A stretch of DNA of 10,236 bases from DATKDU01 sp035512595 (GCA_035512595.1 DATKDU010000529.1:1-10236), one strand, 5' to 3'. Numbered from the stretch's first letter, positions 1 to 6,791 are shown. A program made the numbers and translations. The notes: generated from the sequence alone by a model not told the origin.

Positions 1-695
1 TAGTTCTCGGCGATGCATGAATACTGCATCCAGAAGGACCAGCCAATGAGCAACAAGCCGAGCATGGCGGCAATGTAGTGCGGCTGCACGAAGGAAATGG
101 AGTACGTGCTCGCGTTGGCATTCGCGCTGGGATCGGCGGCAGCACCAAGTCCTGCCATCACAATGACGATCAACATGCTGGCAACTGCCCACGGAAACGC
201 GCTCCGTTTCAACCGCTGACTCCGTTCAATGAGTTCGGACGACAGGCGATACGTTTCACAAACCTCCCGGCACCAACGGCTGGTACCGATGAAGTAGGTG
301 ACTGTCACGCTGCTGGCGAGTAAGGTAACCAACCCTCCCAACAAACCCAACCACATATGAAGGTGTTTGCGGGAATAGGGTCCGGCAAGCTCCGCCGTGG
401 CGGCGGCGTACTTCGCTTCGGCCTGGTCTTTTGCCGCTAAATCAACATCCTTTTGCTTGCGGAGGCGCGAGACTTCGTCGAGTGCCGCGAGCGCCTCGCG
501 ATACGACCGATTGAACTCGCCGATGGCCAGCCCTACGACGAAATTGGCGGCCAACAGCCCGATCGCTAGGGCAGCAAGGCCAGAGAAGATGCGTACCACG
601 GTAGGAAGCGGCAGTGGGAGGACGGGGAGGACAACGCGCCGCTTTTTGATTTTAGATGTCGCCCCGAGAGGTGCCCAGGGGATGATATGCCGCAC
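1..695 (-). CDS. Multi-pass membrane protein, unrecognised family (partial)
   Basis: The minus strand is open from the left edge to 695, giving at least 231 residues; the C-terminus lies outside the window. A basic N-terminus (TSKIKKRR, residues 13-20) and a Pro/Leu stretch lead into a hydrophobic helix at about 36-58. A charged Ala/Glu/Lys segment follows (60-105, coiled-coil-like), then helices at about 114-137, 169-187 and 207-224. This suggests an inner-membrane protein with one long soluble segment between helices 1 and 2. I recognise no catalytic motif and assign no function. There is no ATG in frame near the beginning. GTG at 695 is the furthest reasonable start, because upstream lies pdxA; GTG at 599, just before helix 1, is the alternative. 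The gene is divergent from pdxA. Coding status rests on the helix pattern and an uninterrupted frame. Confidence 0.7.
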   Translation of the reverse strand, partial: MRHIIPWAPLGATSKIKKRRVVLPVLPLPLPTVVRIFSGLAALAIGLLAANFVVGLAIGEFNRSYREALAALDEVSRLRKQKDVDLAAKDQAEAKYAAATAELAGPYSRKHLHMWLGLLGGLVTLLASSVTVTYFIGTSRWCREVCETYRLSSELIERSQRLKRSAFPWAVASMLIVIVMAGLGAAADPSANANASTYSISFVQPHYIAAMLGLLLIGWSFWMQYSCIAEN

Positions 696-701
696 TAGAA
701 T
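696..701 (+). promoter_or_regulatory. Candidate -10 box for leaderless pdxA
   Basis: TAGAAT (5 of 6 to TATAAT) is followed by exactly six bases and the pdxA ATG at 708. A transcript starting seven bases after the box would begin on the A of ATG. No Shine-Dalgarno precedes the ATG, and no convincing -35 is seen 16-18 bases upstream. The same spacing recurs at 6792 and 8057. Confidence 0.5.
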
Positions 702-707
702 GGCAAC

Positions 708-1820
708 ATGCCTCTGCCGCTCGTTGCCATCACGATGGGAGACCCCGCCGGCGTCGGTCCGGAGACAATTGCCGGCGCGTGGCGCTCCCCTGCCCTGCTG
801 TCGTCATGCCGGCCCGTGGTCGTCGGCCACCCGGAGGTGATGGCACTGGCCGCGGCGCTGCTCGGGGATCTGCGGCTGGAAGTGGTCGAGGTTGGCTCGG
901 TGGACGAAGTGCCGGCGTCGGCCGACGTCATGCCCTGCTTGAAGGCGACTGCCGATGACGTCCTGGCGATGCCGCCCGCGAAAGTCGATCCCCGCGGCGG
1001 GCAGGCGGCATTTGCCGCATTGAAAGTTGCGGCGGACCTCGCGCTGCCGGGCAAGGTAGGTGCGATCGTCACCGCGCCGCTTCACAAGGCGGCGCTCCAC
1101 GCCGCCGGGCATCATTATCCGGGGCATACCGAGATGCTGGCCGACTTCTGCGGCATTCCGGCCAGCGAGGTCGCGATGATGCTCTATCTGGCGCCGGGCG
1201 GGATGATCAAAGGGCCGGCCGGGCTTGGCGTTGCGCATGTGACGCTGCACATGGCGCTACGGGACGTATTTGCGAATCTGACGCAGGAGCGGATCTTGGC
1301 AAGCGCTCGATTGGCGGACGCGGTGATGACGGTCTTTGTCGAGCAAGCCTACTACCAGCCTCACGACGAAACCCAGGTGCTCTTTCGAAAGTCACGCATT
1401 GGCGTCGCCGCCCTCAATCCTCATGCAGGCGAACAGGGTCTCTTCGGCGACGAGGAATCGCGAATCATTGCGCCGGCGGTCGAGGCGGGGCGCTCTGAGG
1501 GGCTCGACCTCACCGGCCCGGTTCCTTGCGACACGCTGATGGTCCGCGCCGCCGCGGGCGAATTCGATGCCGTCGTCGCCATGTATCACGACCAAGGGCA
1601 CATCGCGCTGAAGCTATTGGGAATGCACCGCGCGGTCAACATTACGCTAGGGCTGCCGATCATCCGCACCAGCGTCGCCCACGGCACGGCATTCGATCTC
1701 GCCTGGCAAGGCAAAGCCGACTCGTCCAGCATGGTCGAAGCGGTCCGCGTCGCGGCCCAACTCGTGGCCGTTCGCGAGCGGCTGGTGTGGAAGCCCGGAG
1801 GTAAGTTTGCCTCCGGCTAG
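708..1820 (+). CDS. pdxA: 4-hydroxythreonine-4-phosphate dehydrogenase PdxA
   Basis: PdxA oxidises 4-phosphohydroxy-L-threonine with NAD(P)+ in the cytoplasm; the product is used with deoxyxylulose 5-phosphate by PdxJ to make pyridoxine 5'-phosphate. The 370-residue product opens with ITMGDPAGVGPE (8-19) and carries PGHTEM (138-143; His140 and Thr141 match substrate-binding residues), THMALRD-like TLHMALRD (179-186; His181), NPHAGEQG (237-244; His239), YHDQGH (293-298; His294) and a C-terminal RTSVAHGTAFD (320-330). His181, His239 and His294 correspond to the three metal ligands known from E. coli PdxA, so the enzyme appears intact. It is about 40 residues longer than the E. coli protein, partly through a longer stretch near 212-230. 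The start is fixed by the conserved N-terminus. No pdxJ is in the window. A PdxA2-type paralogue with another substrate cannot be excluded. Confidence 0.95.
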   Translation: MPLPLVAITMGDPAGVGPETIAGAWRSPALLSSCRPVVVGHPEVMALAAALLGDLRLEVVEVGSVDEVPASADVMPCLKATADDVLAMPPAKVDPRGGQAAFAALKVAADLALPGKVGAIVTAPLHKAALHAAGHHYPGHTEMLADFCGIPASEVAMMLYLAPGGMIKGPAGLGVAHVTLHMALRDVFANLTQERILASARLADAVMTVFVEQAYYQPHDETQVLFRKSRIGVAALNPHAGEQGLFGDEESRIIAPAVEAGRSEGLDLTGPVPCDTLMVRAAAGEFDAVVAMYHDQGHIALKLLGMHRAVNITLGLPIIRTSVAHGTAFDLAWQGKADSSSMVEAVRVAAQLVAVRERLVWKPGGKFASG

Positions 1821-1832
1821 GGCAGGTTTTGT
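1795..1832 (+). terminator. Possible terminator at the end of pdxA
   Basis: CCGGAGG (1795-1801) and CCTCCGG (1810-1816) form a perfect 7-bp stem with an 8-base loop. It overlaps the last pdxA codons. A T-rich stretch follows at 1826-1832, ten bases after the stem, which is further than in a classic intrinsic terminator. The site lies in a 14-base gap between convergent genes, where a terminator is expected. Confidence 0.35.
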
Positions 1833-1834
1833 TG

Positions 1835-2824
1835 CTACGGCTTGGCCGGCATGATCCCCAGCTTCCTGAGGTACGACAGCGTCACGTCGTCGAAATCGCG
1901 CTCCTCCGAATCGAATTCGAACTCTCCCCGATCGACGTTTCTCGCCTGGCTCACTTCGAAGAACTCAATCAGCGCCAGCGAACGGCCGCGGGCTCCCCCC
2001 CTCCCCTCCCCTTCTGCACCGCGGCGCACGTACTCGATGCGATACGGAAACAGCGGATAAGACTGGTCCGGCGCCCCTAACGTCAACTCCACCTCATGCG
2101 GCAATTGCGCGGGCAACTCGGCCAGCGAAGCGCTGGTGAGCCGCTTGAGTGCCGCCGGCTTCCACCTGCCGCGGACGATCAGAACGTGTACGTCCCCCAG
2201 CGTTGCCGGCCGCGGCGAGCCGAACTCGAAATTCGCGTCCAGGCTGGAAAGGAGCCGCGACAGGCCGCCGAGCAGAATCCACCCTTCCAGCGCCGGCAGC
2301 CTTCCCGCTTGCTCCGCCTTCACGATTTCCAGGCGGGCCGTTCGCAAAATGACCCGTTCCAGCTTCGGAGGTTCCGGCGGCAGATCGCGGATGATCCACA
2401 GATAATGCTGCCCGCGAATCTGCTGCACCGAGCCGAACTTGCTGCCGATCGGCATTTTCAAGTTCAGCTTCAGCAGCTTCTCTTCGCCACTGCCGAATTG
2501 CAGGTAGTCGCCGGAGGCCACGATCTGCCGTCCTTGCGAAGCAAGCTTCATCCGCAACTGGGCGTGCAAGCTCGGGAGCGAAAACACCTGCCGCGCCGCT
2601 GCCGTCACGAGCTCCTGCCCGTTGCTAGCATCCAGATGCTCGACTGCCGCTGGTGGAGTTGGCCGCGTCGCCAATTGATCGGGCAGGCCATCGATGCGGC
2701 TGCTATCGGACTGCGCAATTCGCTGGCGATACGTCTGTCCCCGCGCGGAGAGCGGAACCAGGACCGTGCCGGCGAGTGCCAGCATGGCCGCAATCCAACC
2801 GAATTCCTTCGCTCGTTGACTCAC
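1835..2824 (-). CDS. Exported LolA-like protein of unknown function
   Basis: The 329-residue product starts at GTG 2824, followed directly by a signal peptide (MSQRAKEFGWIAAM, hydrophobic to about 22, probable cleavage after LSARG near 29). Ahead of the GTG is GGGGGA about seven bases away, a plausible Shine-Dalgarno. An ATG at 2986 in the same frame would add 54 residues ahead of the signal peptide and is less likely. The mature part reads like a LolA/lipoprotein-sorting fold: an alpha segment (ELVTAAARQVF, 71-81) followed by alternating beta strands (LRMKLASQ, DYLQF, YLWIIRDLPP). LolA-fold proteins bind acyl chains in the periplasm; whether this one does is inference. A low-complexity Gly/Arg/Glu stretch (269-281) comes from a G-run tract. 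The C-terminus is acidic, then ends LRKLGIMPAKP. The gene is convergent with pdxA (14-base gap). No partner genes are adjacent. Confidence 0.75.
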   Translation of the reverse strand: MSQRAKEFGWIAAMLALAGTVLVPLSARGQTYRQRIAQSDSSRIDGLPDQLATRPTPPAAVEHLDASNGQELVTAAARQVFSLPSLHAQLRMKLASQGRQIVASGDYLQFGSGEEKLLKLNLKMPIGSKFGSVQQIRGQHYLWIIRDLPPEPPKLERVILRTARLEIVKAEQAGRLPALEGWILLGGLSRLLSSLDANFEFGSPRPATLGDVHVLIVRGRWKPAALKRLTSASLAELPAQLPHEVELTLGAPDQSYPLFPYRIEYVRRGAEGEGRGGARGRSLALIEFFEVSQARNVDRGEFEFDSEERDFDDVTLSYLRKLGIMPAKP

Positions 2825-3190
2825 CCGGAATCCCCCGCCGACGTTCGCATTGCCTGCGTAAGCTTTAGTCCCTGCTCCGGTCGTGCCGAATTTGCCAAAG
2901 AATCCCAAGAGGGCAGACCGAACATATCCCACAGGGACCCATGCAAGGAGCGCTTGGCGCGCAGTGTATTGACCGCGCGACATCATACGGCCTTGCCTGC
3001 AAGAGCGTCCACGCCAGAACGCGACCCACAGACCAGCCGCAACTGACCCGATGCGGTCCTAACTGCCATCGGCGGGCAAGTCAGCCGCGACTGAGTCTTT
3101 CGAGCTAGCACCAACCAACTTGCAAGGAAGCACGCCTTTGTGCTGACGGGCATTCGCCCGGCCGGCAAGGCCCGTGTCAGGGGGGACCAC
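2825..3190. other. Intergenic region between divergent genes
   Basis: This 366-base stretch lies between the GTG of the LolA-like gene and the ATG of gene A and should hold promoters for both. I see no convincing -35/-10 pair on either strand. A 54-codon open extension of the LolA-like frame fills 2825-2986 but looks unlike a protein N-terminus and sits ahead of a signal peptide. The right end holds leader hairpins (3129-3144 and 3143-3180). Confidence 0.5.
3143..3180 (+). other. Leader stem-loop abutting the gene A Shine-Dalgarno
   Basis: CTGACGGGC (3143-3151) pairs with GCCCGTGTCAG (3170-3180), leaving a 2-base bulge. Within it CGGGC-attc-GCCCG (3147-3160) is an alternative hairpin. A smaller stem, AGCAC/GTGCT (3129-3144), lies just before. 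The run of G that serves as Shine-Dalgarno begins at 3180-3185, right at the stem's foot. Control of translation is possible but is inference. Confidence 0.35.
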
Positions 3191-4387
3191 ATGAAACTCC
3201 GCTTGTCGCTTTGGATCGTCTCGATGGCGGCGATCTCCGCCACACTGGGCTGCGCCGCCGCGCCTTATGCGCACAACCTGCCGCCGGCCCAGCAACTGCT
3301 GGAGCCAGGGCCAGGCGTGGGCGGTCCCGGGCCGGGGGTGCTCGCCCCGATGCTCCCGCCGCAAATGATTCCGATCTCCATGCCGACGGTGCAGGTCCTG
3401 TTCGCCAAGCCGGACGCGATGCAGGTCCGCTGGGACGTTGGCGGCGTGGGGATGTTTGATTCGACCCCGCTGGTCGTTCCCGCGCGGCAGAACTTCCCGC
3501 AGAACGGCATTTACCGGCTGAAGATCACCGAGATCGCCGGACGCGCCGGCGTCGAGCTTTATCCGACGCTCGAAATCGGACCGACCACCCCGCGGAGCGA
3601 AGCCTTCCTGGCTCACAACGCGATTCCAGTGCAGTTCACCGAAGAGGACTTCGACCAGGTTCTCGTCGGCAATTTTGTGACAAAAGTCATCTACCTGCCT
3701 GATCCCGAGTTCCAGGACCTGGCCCTGGCCGGCGTCGATACGCTCGTCAGCACGCGGCTCGATCCTGGGGTCGATCCGATCGTCGAAGCCGACCGCCGCG
3801 GCGCCATCCTGGCCGTGATCCGGCTGGGCAACAAAGACATCGAGCTGGCCGGTGCCGAAGGCGGATTCCCGGGCGGCGTCGCTGCCGATGCGGCTGCTTA
3901 CATGGGGATGCCCTACGGAGCGGGCGGTTACTGCGGTCCCAGCCTGCCGCCGAACTACGTTGCCGGCGTCACCGCTCCGCTGTACGGAATGCCGATCACC
4001 GGCACTCCGATCGGTCTGCCTGGCCCGCCGCACATTCCGCTGGGTGTACCCGCGGGACTGCAGCGGCACACGATCAAGAACCACACGCACATGCACATTC
4101 CGGAGCCGGTGGATCACTTCCGGGTTCACGTCCGCCAGCAGCCCGGCATGAGCTATCCCAAGCCGGTTCACAAGGTCCACATCCGCGAGCAAAGCATCCA
4201 CCCGAGCCTGCCGTTTGACCAGCCGCACTCGAACATGCACCAGCGGGTCGGCACGTCGCCCTACGGCGCAGCGGGGGCTGGTTTCGACCCCGCCTACTGC
4301 CCGCCCGGGATGGAAGGTCATTTTGGCGCCCCGGTCGAAGGGGGAGTGATCGAAGGTGGAGTGGAATCGGCGCCGGGTGCGTACTAG
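3191..4387 (+). CDS. Gene A: exported probable lipoprotein with His-rich tail
   Basis: The 398-residue product begins at ATG 3191, six bases after a GGGGGG run (good Shine-Dalgarno); a GTG at 3140 in frame would put the signal peptide inside and is rejected. The signal segment ends at SATLGC with Cys21, a slightly imperfect lipobox (Thr at -3), so outer-membrane or cell-surface lipid anchoring is likely. A Gly/Pro-rich linker (35-57) leads to a core domain (about 67-216) shared with gene B: YRLKITEI (108-115), YPTLEI (124-129), VTKVIYLPDP (163-172), VIRLGN (209-214). The C-terminal half is Gly/Pro/Tyr-rich, then has 11 His between 293 and 350, a possible metal-binding or interaction tail. The gene is first of three co-directional exported genes. 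I remember this kind of protein from Pirellulales genomes but know no function. Confidence 0.85.
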   Translation: MKLRLSLWIVSMAAISATLGCAAAPYAHNLPPAQQLLEPGPGVGGPGPGVLAPMLPPQMIPISMPTVQVLFAKPDAMQVRWDVGGVGMFDSTPLVVPARQNFPQNGIYRLKITEIAGRAGVELYPTLEIGPTTPRSEAFLAHNAIPVQFTEEDFDQVLVGNFVTKVIYLPDPEFQDLALAGVDTLVSTRLDPGVDPIVEADRRGAILAVIRLGNKDIELAGAEGGFPGGVAADAAAYMGMPYGAGGYCGPSLPPNYVAGVTAPLYGMPITGTPIGLPGPPHIPLGVPAGLQRHTIKNHTHMHIPEPVDHFRVHVRQQPGMSYPKPVHKVHIREQSIHPSLPFDQPHSNMHQRVGTSPYGAAGAGFDPAYCPPGMEGHFGAPVEGGVIEGGVESAPGAY

Positions 4388-4416
4388 GACGCCATTGGAC
4401 CAGTGCGAACGATCCC

Positions 4417-4445
4417 GCGGGGCAAGCCGATGACGCTTGCCCCGC
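4417..4445 (+). terminator. Strong hairpin after gene A
   Basis: GCGGGGCAAGC (4417-4427) and GCTTGCCCCGC (4435-4445) form a perfect 11-bp stem with a 7-base loop, 29 bases after the gene A stop. There is no T tract, so it is either a factor-dependent or weak terminator, or an RNA-stability hairpin between A and B. It would tend to separate A from B and C in expression level. Confidence 0.5.
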
Positions 4446-4452
4446 AGTCGTA

Positions 4453-4504
4453 GGACAGGTTTCCAACCTGTCCAAAGAGACGCGAACAAGACAGGTTGAA
4501 CCTG
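4453..4504. repeat. Paired GGACAGGTT palindromes
   Basis: GGACAGGTT-TCC-AACCTGTCC (4453-4473) is a perfect 9-bp inverted repeat with a 3-base loop. Nineteen bases on, CAGGTT-G-AACCTG (4492-4504) repeats its core with a 1-base centre. They lie between genes A and B, directly after the hairpin at 4417. The look is that of a small dispersed REP-like element; an operator role is an alternative. Confidence 0.55.
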
Positions 4505-4515
4505 ACCACGCCGCA

Positions 4516-5286
4516 ATGCCTAAACTCGCTTCATTGACCGCGCTGCTGACGAACCTGGCGCTGGCCGCAACACTCACGGCCCAGCCGCCGCCGGTGCACT
4601 ACCAGCACCGGGCCGATCATCCGCCGGGCTTCGTCGGCGGGCAGCAGCTTCTCCGCGGCGGTCCCCGCGAAGGGTATTTTCAGCCGGTGCAGATCATCGT
4701 TCCGGAAGGGACTCTGGTGGCGGCACCGACGGCCGGCAGCTTCGGCCAGTCGCAGAAAGATTCGCTCCTCTTGGGGATGCAAATCGGCCACGTCTATCGG
4801 CTGAAGGTCGGCAACATCGCGTTTCGCGAAGGGGAGGAAGTTTACCCGACGATCGAACTGGTCGATCGCCTTTATCCGCCGCCGGGACAAGCGACCCGTT
4901 TTCCAATTCCGATCGAGCTGACGGCGGAAGAACTGGCGCTGGCTCTCGACGGCCACTACGTCACGCGCGTGATCTACGTGGAAGATCCCAAGACGGCAGT
5001 CCCCGTGACGGAAATTCCCCGCAAGCAGCGGTACTTCGAAGTCGGGCAGACGGACGACCCACTGCAAATCGCCGACCAGCTTGGCCGGCCGGTCGCCATC
5101 CTGCGGATGGGGTCGCGAATTCCGGATGCCCTCGGCAGCGAAGCGCCCTTTTTGTACAACTCGCCACCCGTCCTCCAGTTCGACGCGCCCGCCCCGGCGG
5201 TCGATCGCCAGGACGGTCTGGAGCCGCGTCTGGAAGCGCCCCCCGAATTGGGACGCAAGAATTATTTGTTTCGGCGGACGCGGTAG
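4516..5286 (+). CDS. Gene B: secreted protein sharing the core domain of gene A
   Basis: The 256-residue product begins with a signal peptide (MPKLASLTALLTNLALAATL), probably cut after LTA at residue 22, with no lipobox Cys, so it should be soluble outside the inner membrane. The core (about 58-202) parallels gene A: VQII/VQVL at the beginning, YRLKVGNI (94-101), VYPTIEL (109-115), LTAEE (135-139), YVTRVIYVEDP (148-158) and PVAILRMGS (192-200). B lacks A's Gly/Pro linker and His tail, ending instead in a short Pro-rich segment and a basic tail (RKNYLFRRTR). No clear Shine-Dalgarno precedes the ATG; the start is chosen because the signal peptide begins there. B lies 128 bases after A and 51 bases before C. 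Function unknown; a duplicated partner of A in an envelope complex is the simplest reading. Confidence 0.83.
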   Translation: MPKLASLTALLTNLALAATLTAQPPPVHYQHRADHPPGFVGGQQLLRGGPREGYFQPVQIIVPEGTLVAAPTAGSFGQSQKDSLLLGMQIGHVYRLKVGNIAFREGEEVYPTIELVDRLYPPPGQATRFPIPIELTAEELALALDGHYVTRVIYVEDPKTAVPVTEIPRKQRYFEVGQTDDPLQIADQLGRPVAILRMGSRIPDALGSEAPFLYNSPPVLQFDAPAPAVDRQDGLEPRLEAPPELGRKNYLFRRTR

Positions 5287-5337
5287 GGCCAGGAGTCAGG
5301 GGCCAGGAGTCAGGGGCCAGAAGTCAGGAGTCAGGAG
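5287..5337 (+). repeat. Tandem 14-bp repeat carrying two Shine-Dalgarno sites
   Basis: GGCCAGGAGTCAGG occurs at 5287-5300 and 5301-5314, with a one-base variant (GGCCAGAAGTCAGG) at 5315-5328 and a partial AGTCAGGAG to 5337. It fills the whole gap between B and C. AGGAG at 5326-5330 lies 7 bases before ATG 5338, and AGGAG at 5333-5337 lies 6 bases before ATG 5344. Confidence 0.85.
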
Positions 5338-6747
5338 ATGCGGATGAGCAGAACCGGCAGCTACGTCAGACTTTCTCTGCTCGCTGCGCTCTCGCTCTGC
5401 CTCTGTTCGTGCCGGGGAATTCCTGGCGTCGTGCCGCTGAGCAAGAATCGCCCCGCAGCAACCAAGGAAGCATTGGAACAAGCCGCTTCGGCGGAAGCAC
5501 CCGTCGTTTCCGCCAGGCACCAATCGCGGCCGCAATCCGGCACGCGTCGCTTGCCGGTCAGTGCGGCGATTTCCGATCAGGCAGCGGCAGCCACTCCCGC
5601 GACGATCCAGCAAGTCGCCTGGCAAGAGCCCCCTGCCCTGCCGCCGGGTGCCTATACCGGCCAGCCGATTCCGTACATTGCCGCTCCGCCGCCGGCCTGG
5701 TCGCACGCCGCCGGTCATCATGGCGGCGGCTGCCCCTGCTGTTCGCCGCGGGAGAGAGGACCGTTTCAGTTCGGTGGCTATGCCGATGGGTCGATGGGTC
5801 CAAACATGAACTGCGCCCCCGACGGCCTGGCCTGTCCCTGGCCGGCCGATGAATATATCTGCGACGGCGGAGACCACAATCTCGACGCCAACGTCCGCAA
5901 GGACTGGACCGTGGTCGGCCTCGACCAGGAGGACACGGTCGCCCACTACGACACGCTCGACGGGCGGACCGAGATCACCGAGAGCAACAAAGTCTGCATC
6001 TACGCCCCGCGATTTGCTGCCGTGCGGAAGGTCGTCAGCCCGATTTTGCACGAAGGGCACGAGCGGATGATGGACATCGCCAAGGCCGACAAGCTCAACC
6101 TGCACCGGGAAAAATCTGGGGCGACGACTGCCGTGCAGCCCGAGCAGATTCGCGCCGACATCGCCATCGACCAGGCCCAGGCCTTTCGCGAGCGAAACCG
6201 GCTGATCGGGCTGGATGCGACCGATCAGCTCTACCTGGCAAGACACGGCTTTTTGCCATTTGAAGATTTGCAGGCCATTCAGCGCGGCGTGTTTGAAGCC
6301 GGCGAGAAGGCGCGGCTGGCCGAACGGATCCAGGCGGCACTCGTCTGGGAAGAAAAACAGGCGGTGCAGGTGATCATCGACGGCAAGATGGCCGCCGAAG
6401 GCCGCGGCACCAATGCGGCCGAGGAAACGGTCGTCTACGAGCTCGACGGCAAGCCGCGGCTGCGAATCGTCAAGATTGCAGACAAAAGCGATGCGCTGCC
6501 CGGCGAGGTCGTCAACTTTACCCTCCGCTTCGACAACCTGGGCGATCAACCGGTCGGCAACGTGACGATCATCGACAATCTGACCACGCGGCTGGAGTAC
6601 GTCGAAGGGAGCCAGTCGTGCTCGCTGGCGGCCGACTTCGCCACCGAAGAAAACGAAGGGGAGTCGCTCGTCCTCAGGTGGGCGGTGATTGACCCCCTCA
6701 AGGTCAACGAGGGGGGGATCATCCGGTTCCAGTGCCGGGTGAGGTGA
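5338..6747 (+). CDS. Gene C: lipoprotein with Cys cluster and C-terminal DUF11 domain
   Basis: The 469-residue product starts at ATG 5338 (or 5344, two residues shorter; each has an AGGAG at good spacing). A signal peptide ends in the lipobox LCSC with Cys25, so it is a lipid-anchored envelope protein. A low-complexity Ala/Pro/Gln region (35-125) precedes GHHGGGCPCC (126-135). The middle part (about 158-370) has further Cys at 159, 166, 175 and 220, WTVVGLDQEDTVAHYDTLDG (190-209) and APRFAAVRKV (223-232), then an Ala/Glu/Arg-rich helical stretch (265-340). Residues 373-469 read as a DUF11/conserved-repeat domain (VKIADKSDALPGE, LRFDNLGDQPV, NVTIIDNL), a beta-sandwich found in bacterial cell-wall and outer-membrane Cys-rich proteins. 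It is third in the A-B-C series. A structural or adhesive role is inference. Confidence 0.87.
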   Translation: MRMSRTGSYVRLSLLAALSLCLCSCRGIPGVVPLSKNRPAATKEALEQAASAEAPVVSARHQSRPQSGTRRLPVSAAISDQAAAATPATIQQVAWQEPPALPPGAYTGQPIPYIAAPPPAWSHAAGHHGGGCPCCSPRERGPFQFGGYADGSMGPNMNCAPDGLACPWPADEYICDGGDHNLDANVRKDWTVVGLDQEDTVAHYDTLDGRTEITESNKVCIYAPRFAAVRKVVSPILHEGHERMMDIAKADKLNLHREKSGATTAVQPEQIRADIAIDQAQAFRERNRLIGLDATDQLYLARHGFLPFEDLQAIQRGVFEAGEKARLAERIQAALVWEEKQAVQVIIDGKMAAEGRGTNAAEETVVYELDGKPRLRIVKIADKSDALPGEVVNFTLRFDNLGDQPVGNVTIIDNLTTRLEYVEGSQSCSLAADFATEENEGESLVLRWAVIDPLKVNEGGIIRFQCRVR

Positions 6748-6750
6748 GCA

Positions 6751-6778
6751 ATTGCGGATTGCGGATTGCAGATTGCGG
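6751..6778 (+). repeat. ATTGCGG heptad array 1
   Basis: Four tandem heptads begin three bases after the gene C stop: ATTGCGG, ATTGCGG, ATTGCAG, ATTGCGG. A further ATTGCGG lies at 6796-6802, overlapping the -10 box of the next gene. Array 2 at 7906 has the same orientation and the same pattern, with the third unit variant. Confidence 0.85.
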
Positions 6779-6791
6779 ATTGGCGGCAGCA

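Noticed and set aside
78..323. 81-codon plus-strand open frame at the left edge
   Set aside because: It lies opposite the membrane-protein frame, which shows clear alternating helices and stays open to the window edge.
2825..2986. 54-residue N-terminal extension of the LolA-like protein
   Set aside because: It would bury the signal peptide, and GTG 2824 has a suitable Shine-Dalgarno. An open frame of this length is common at this GC content.
2096..3046. 316-codon plus-strand open frame opposite the LolA-like gene
   Set aside because: Gln/Arg/Pro-rich composition typical of an antisense shadow; the minus frame has a signal peptide and a beta-rich mature part.
3059..4516. 485-codon minus-strand open frame opposite gene A
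   Set aside because: It is longer than gene A, but is Arg/His-rich without a fold-like pattern, while the plus frame has a Shine-Dalgarno, signal peptide and a domain shared with gene B. Long antisense frames are expected in GC-rich codon usage.
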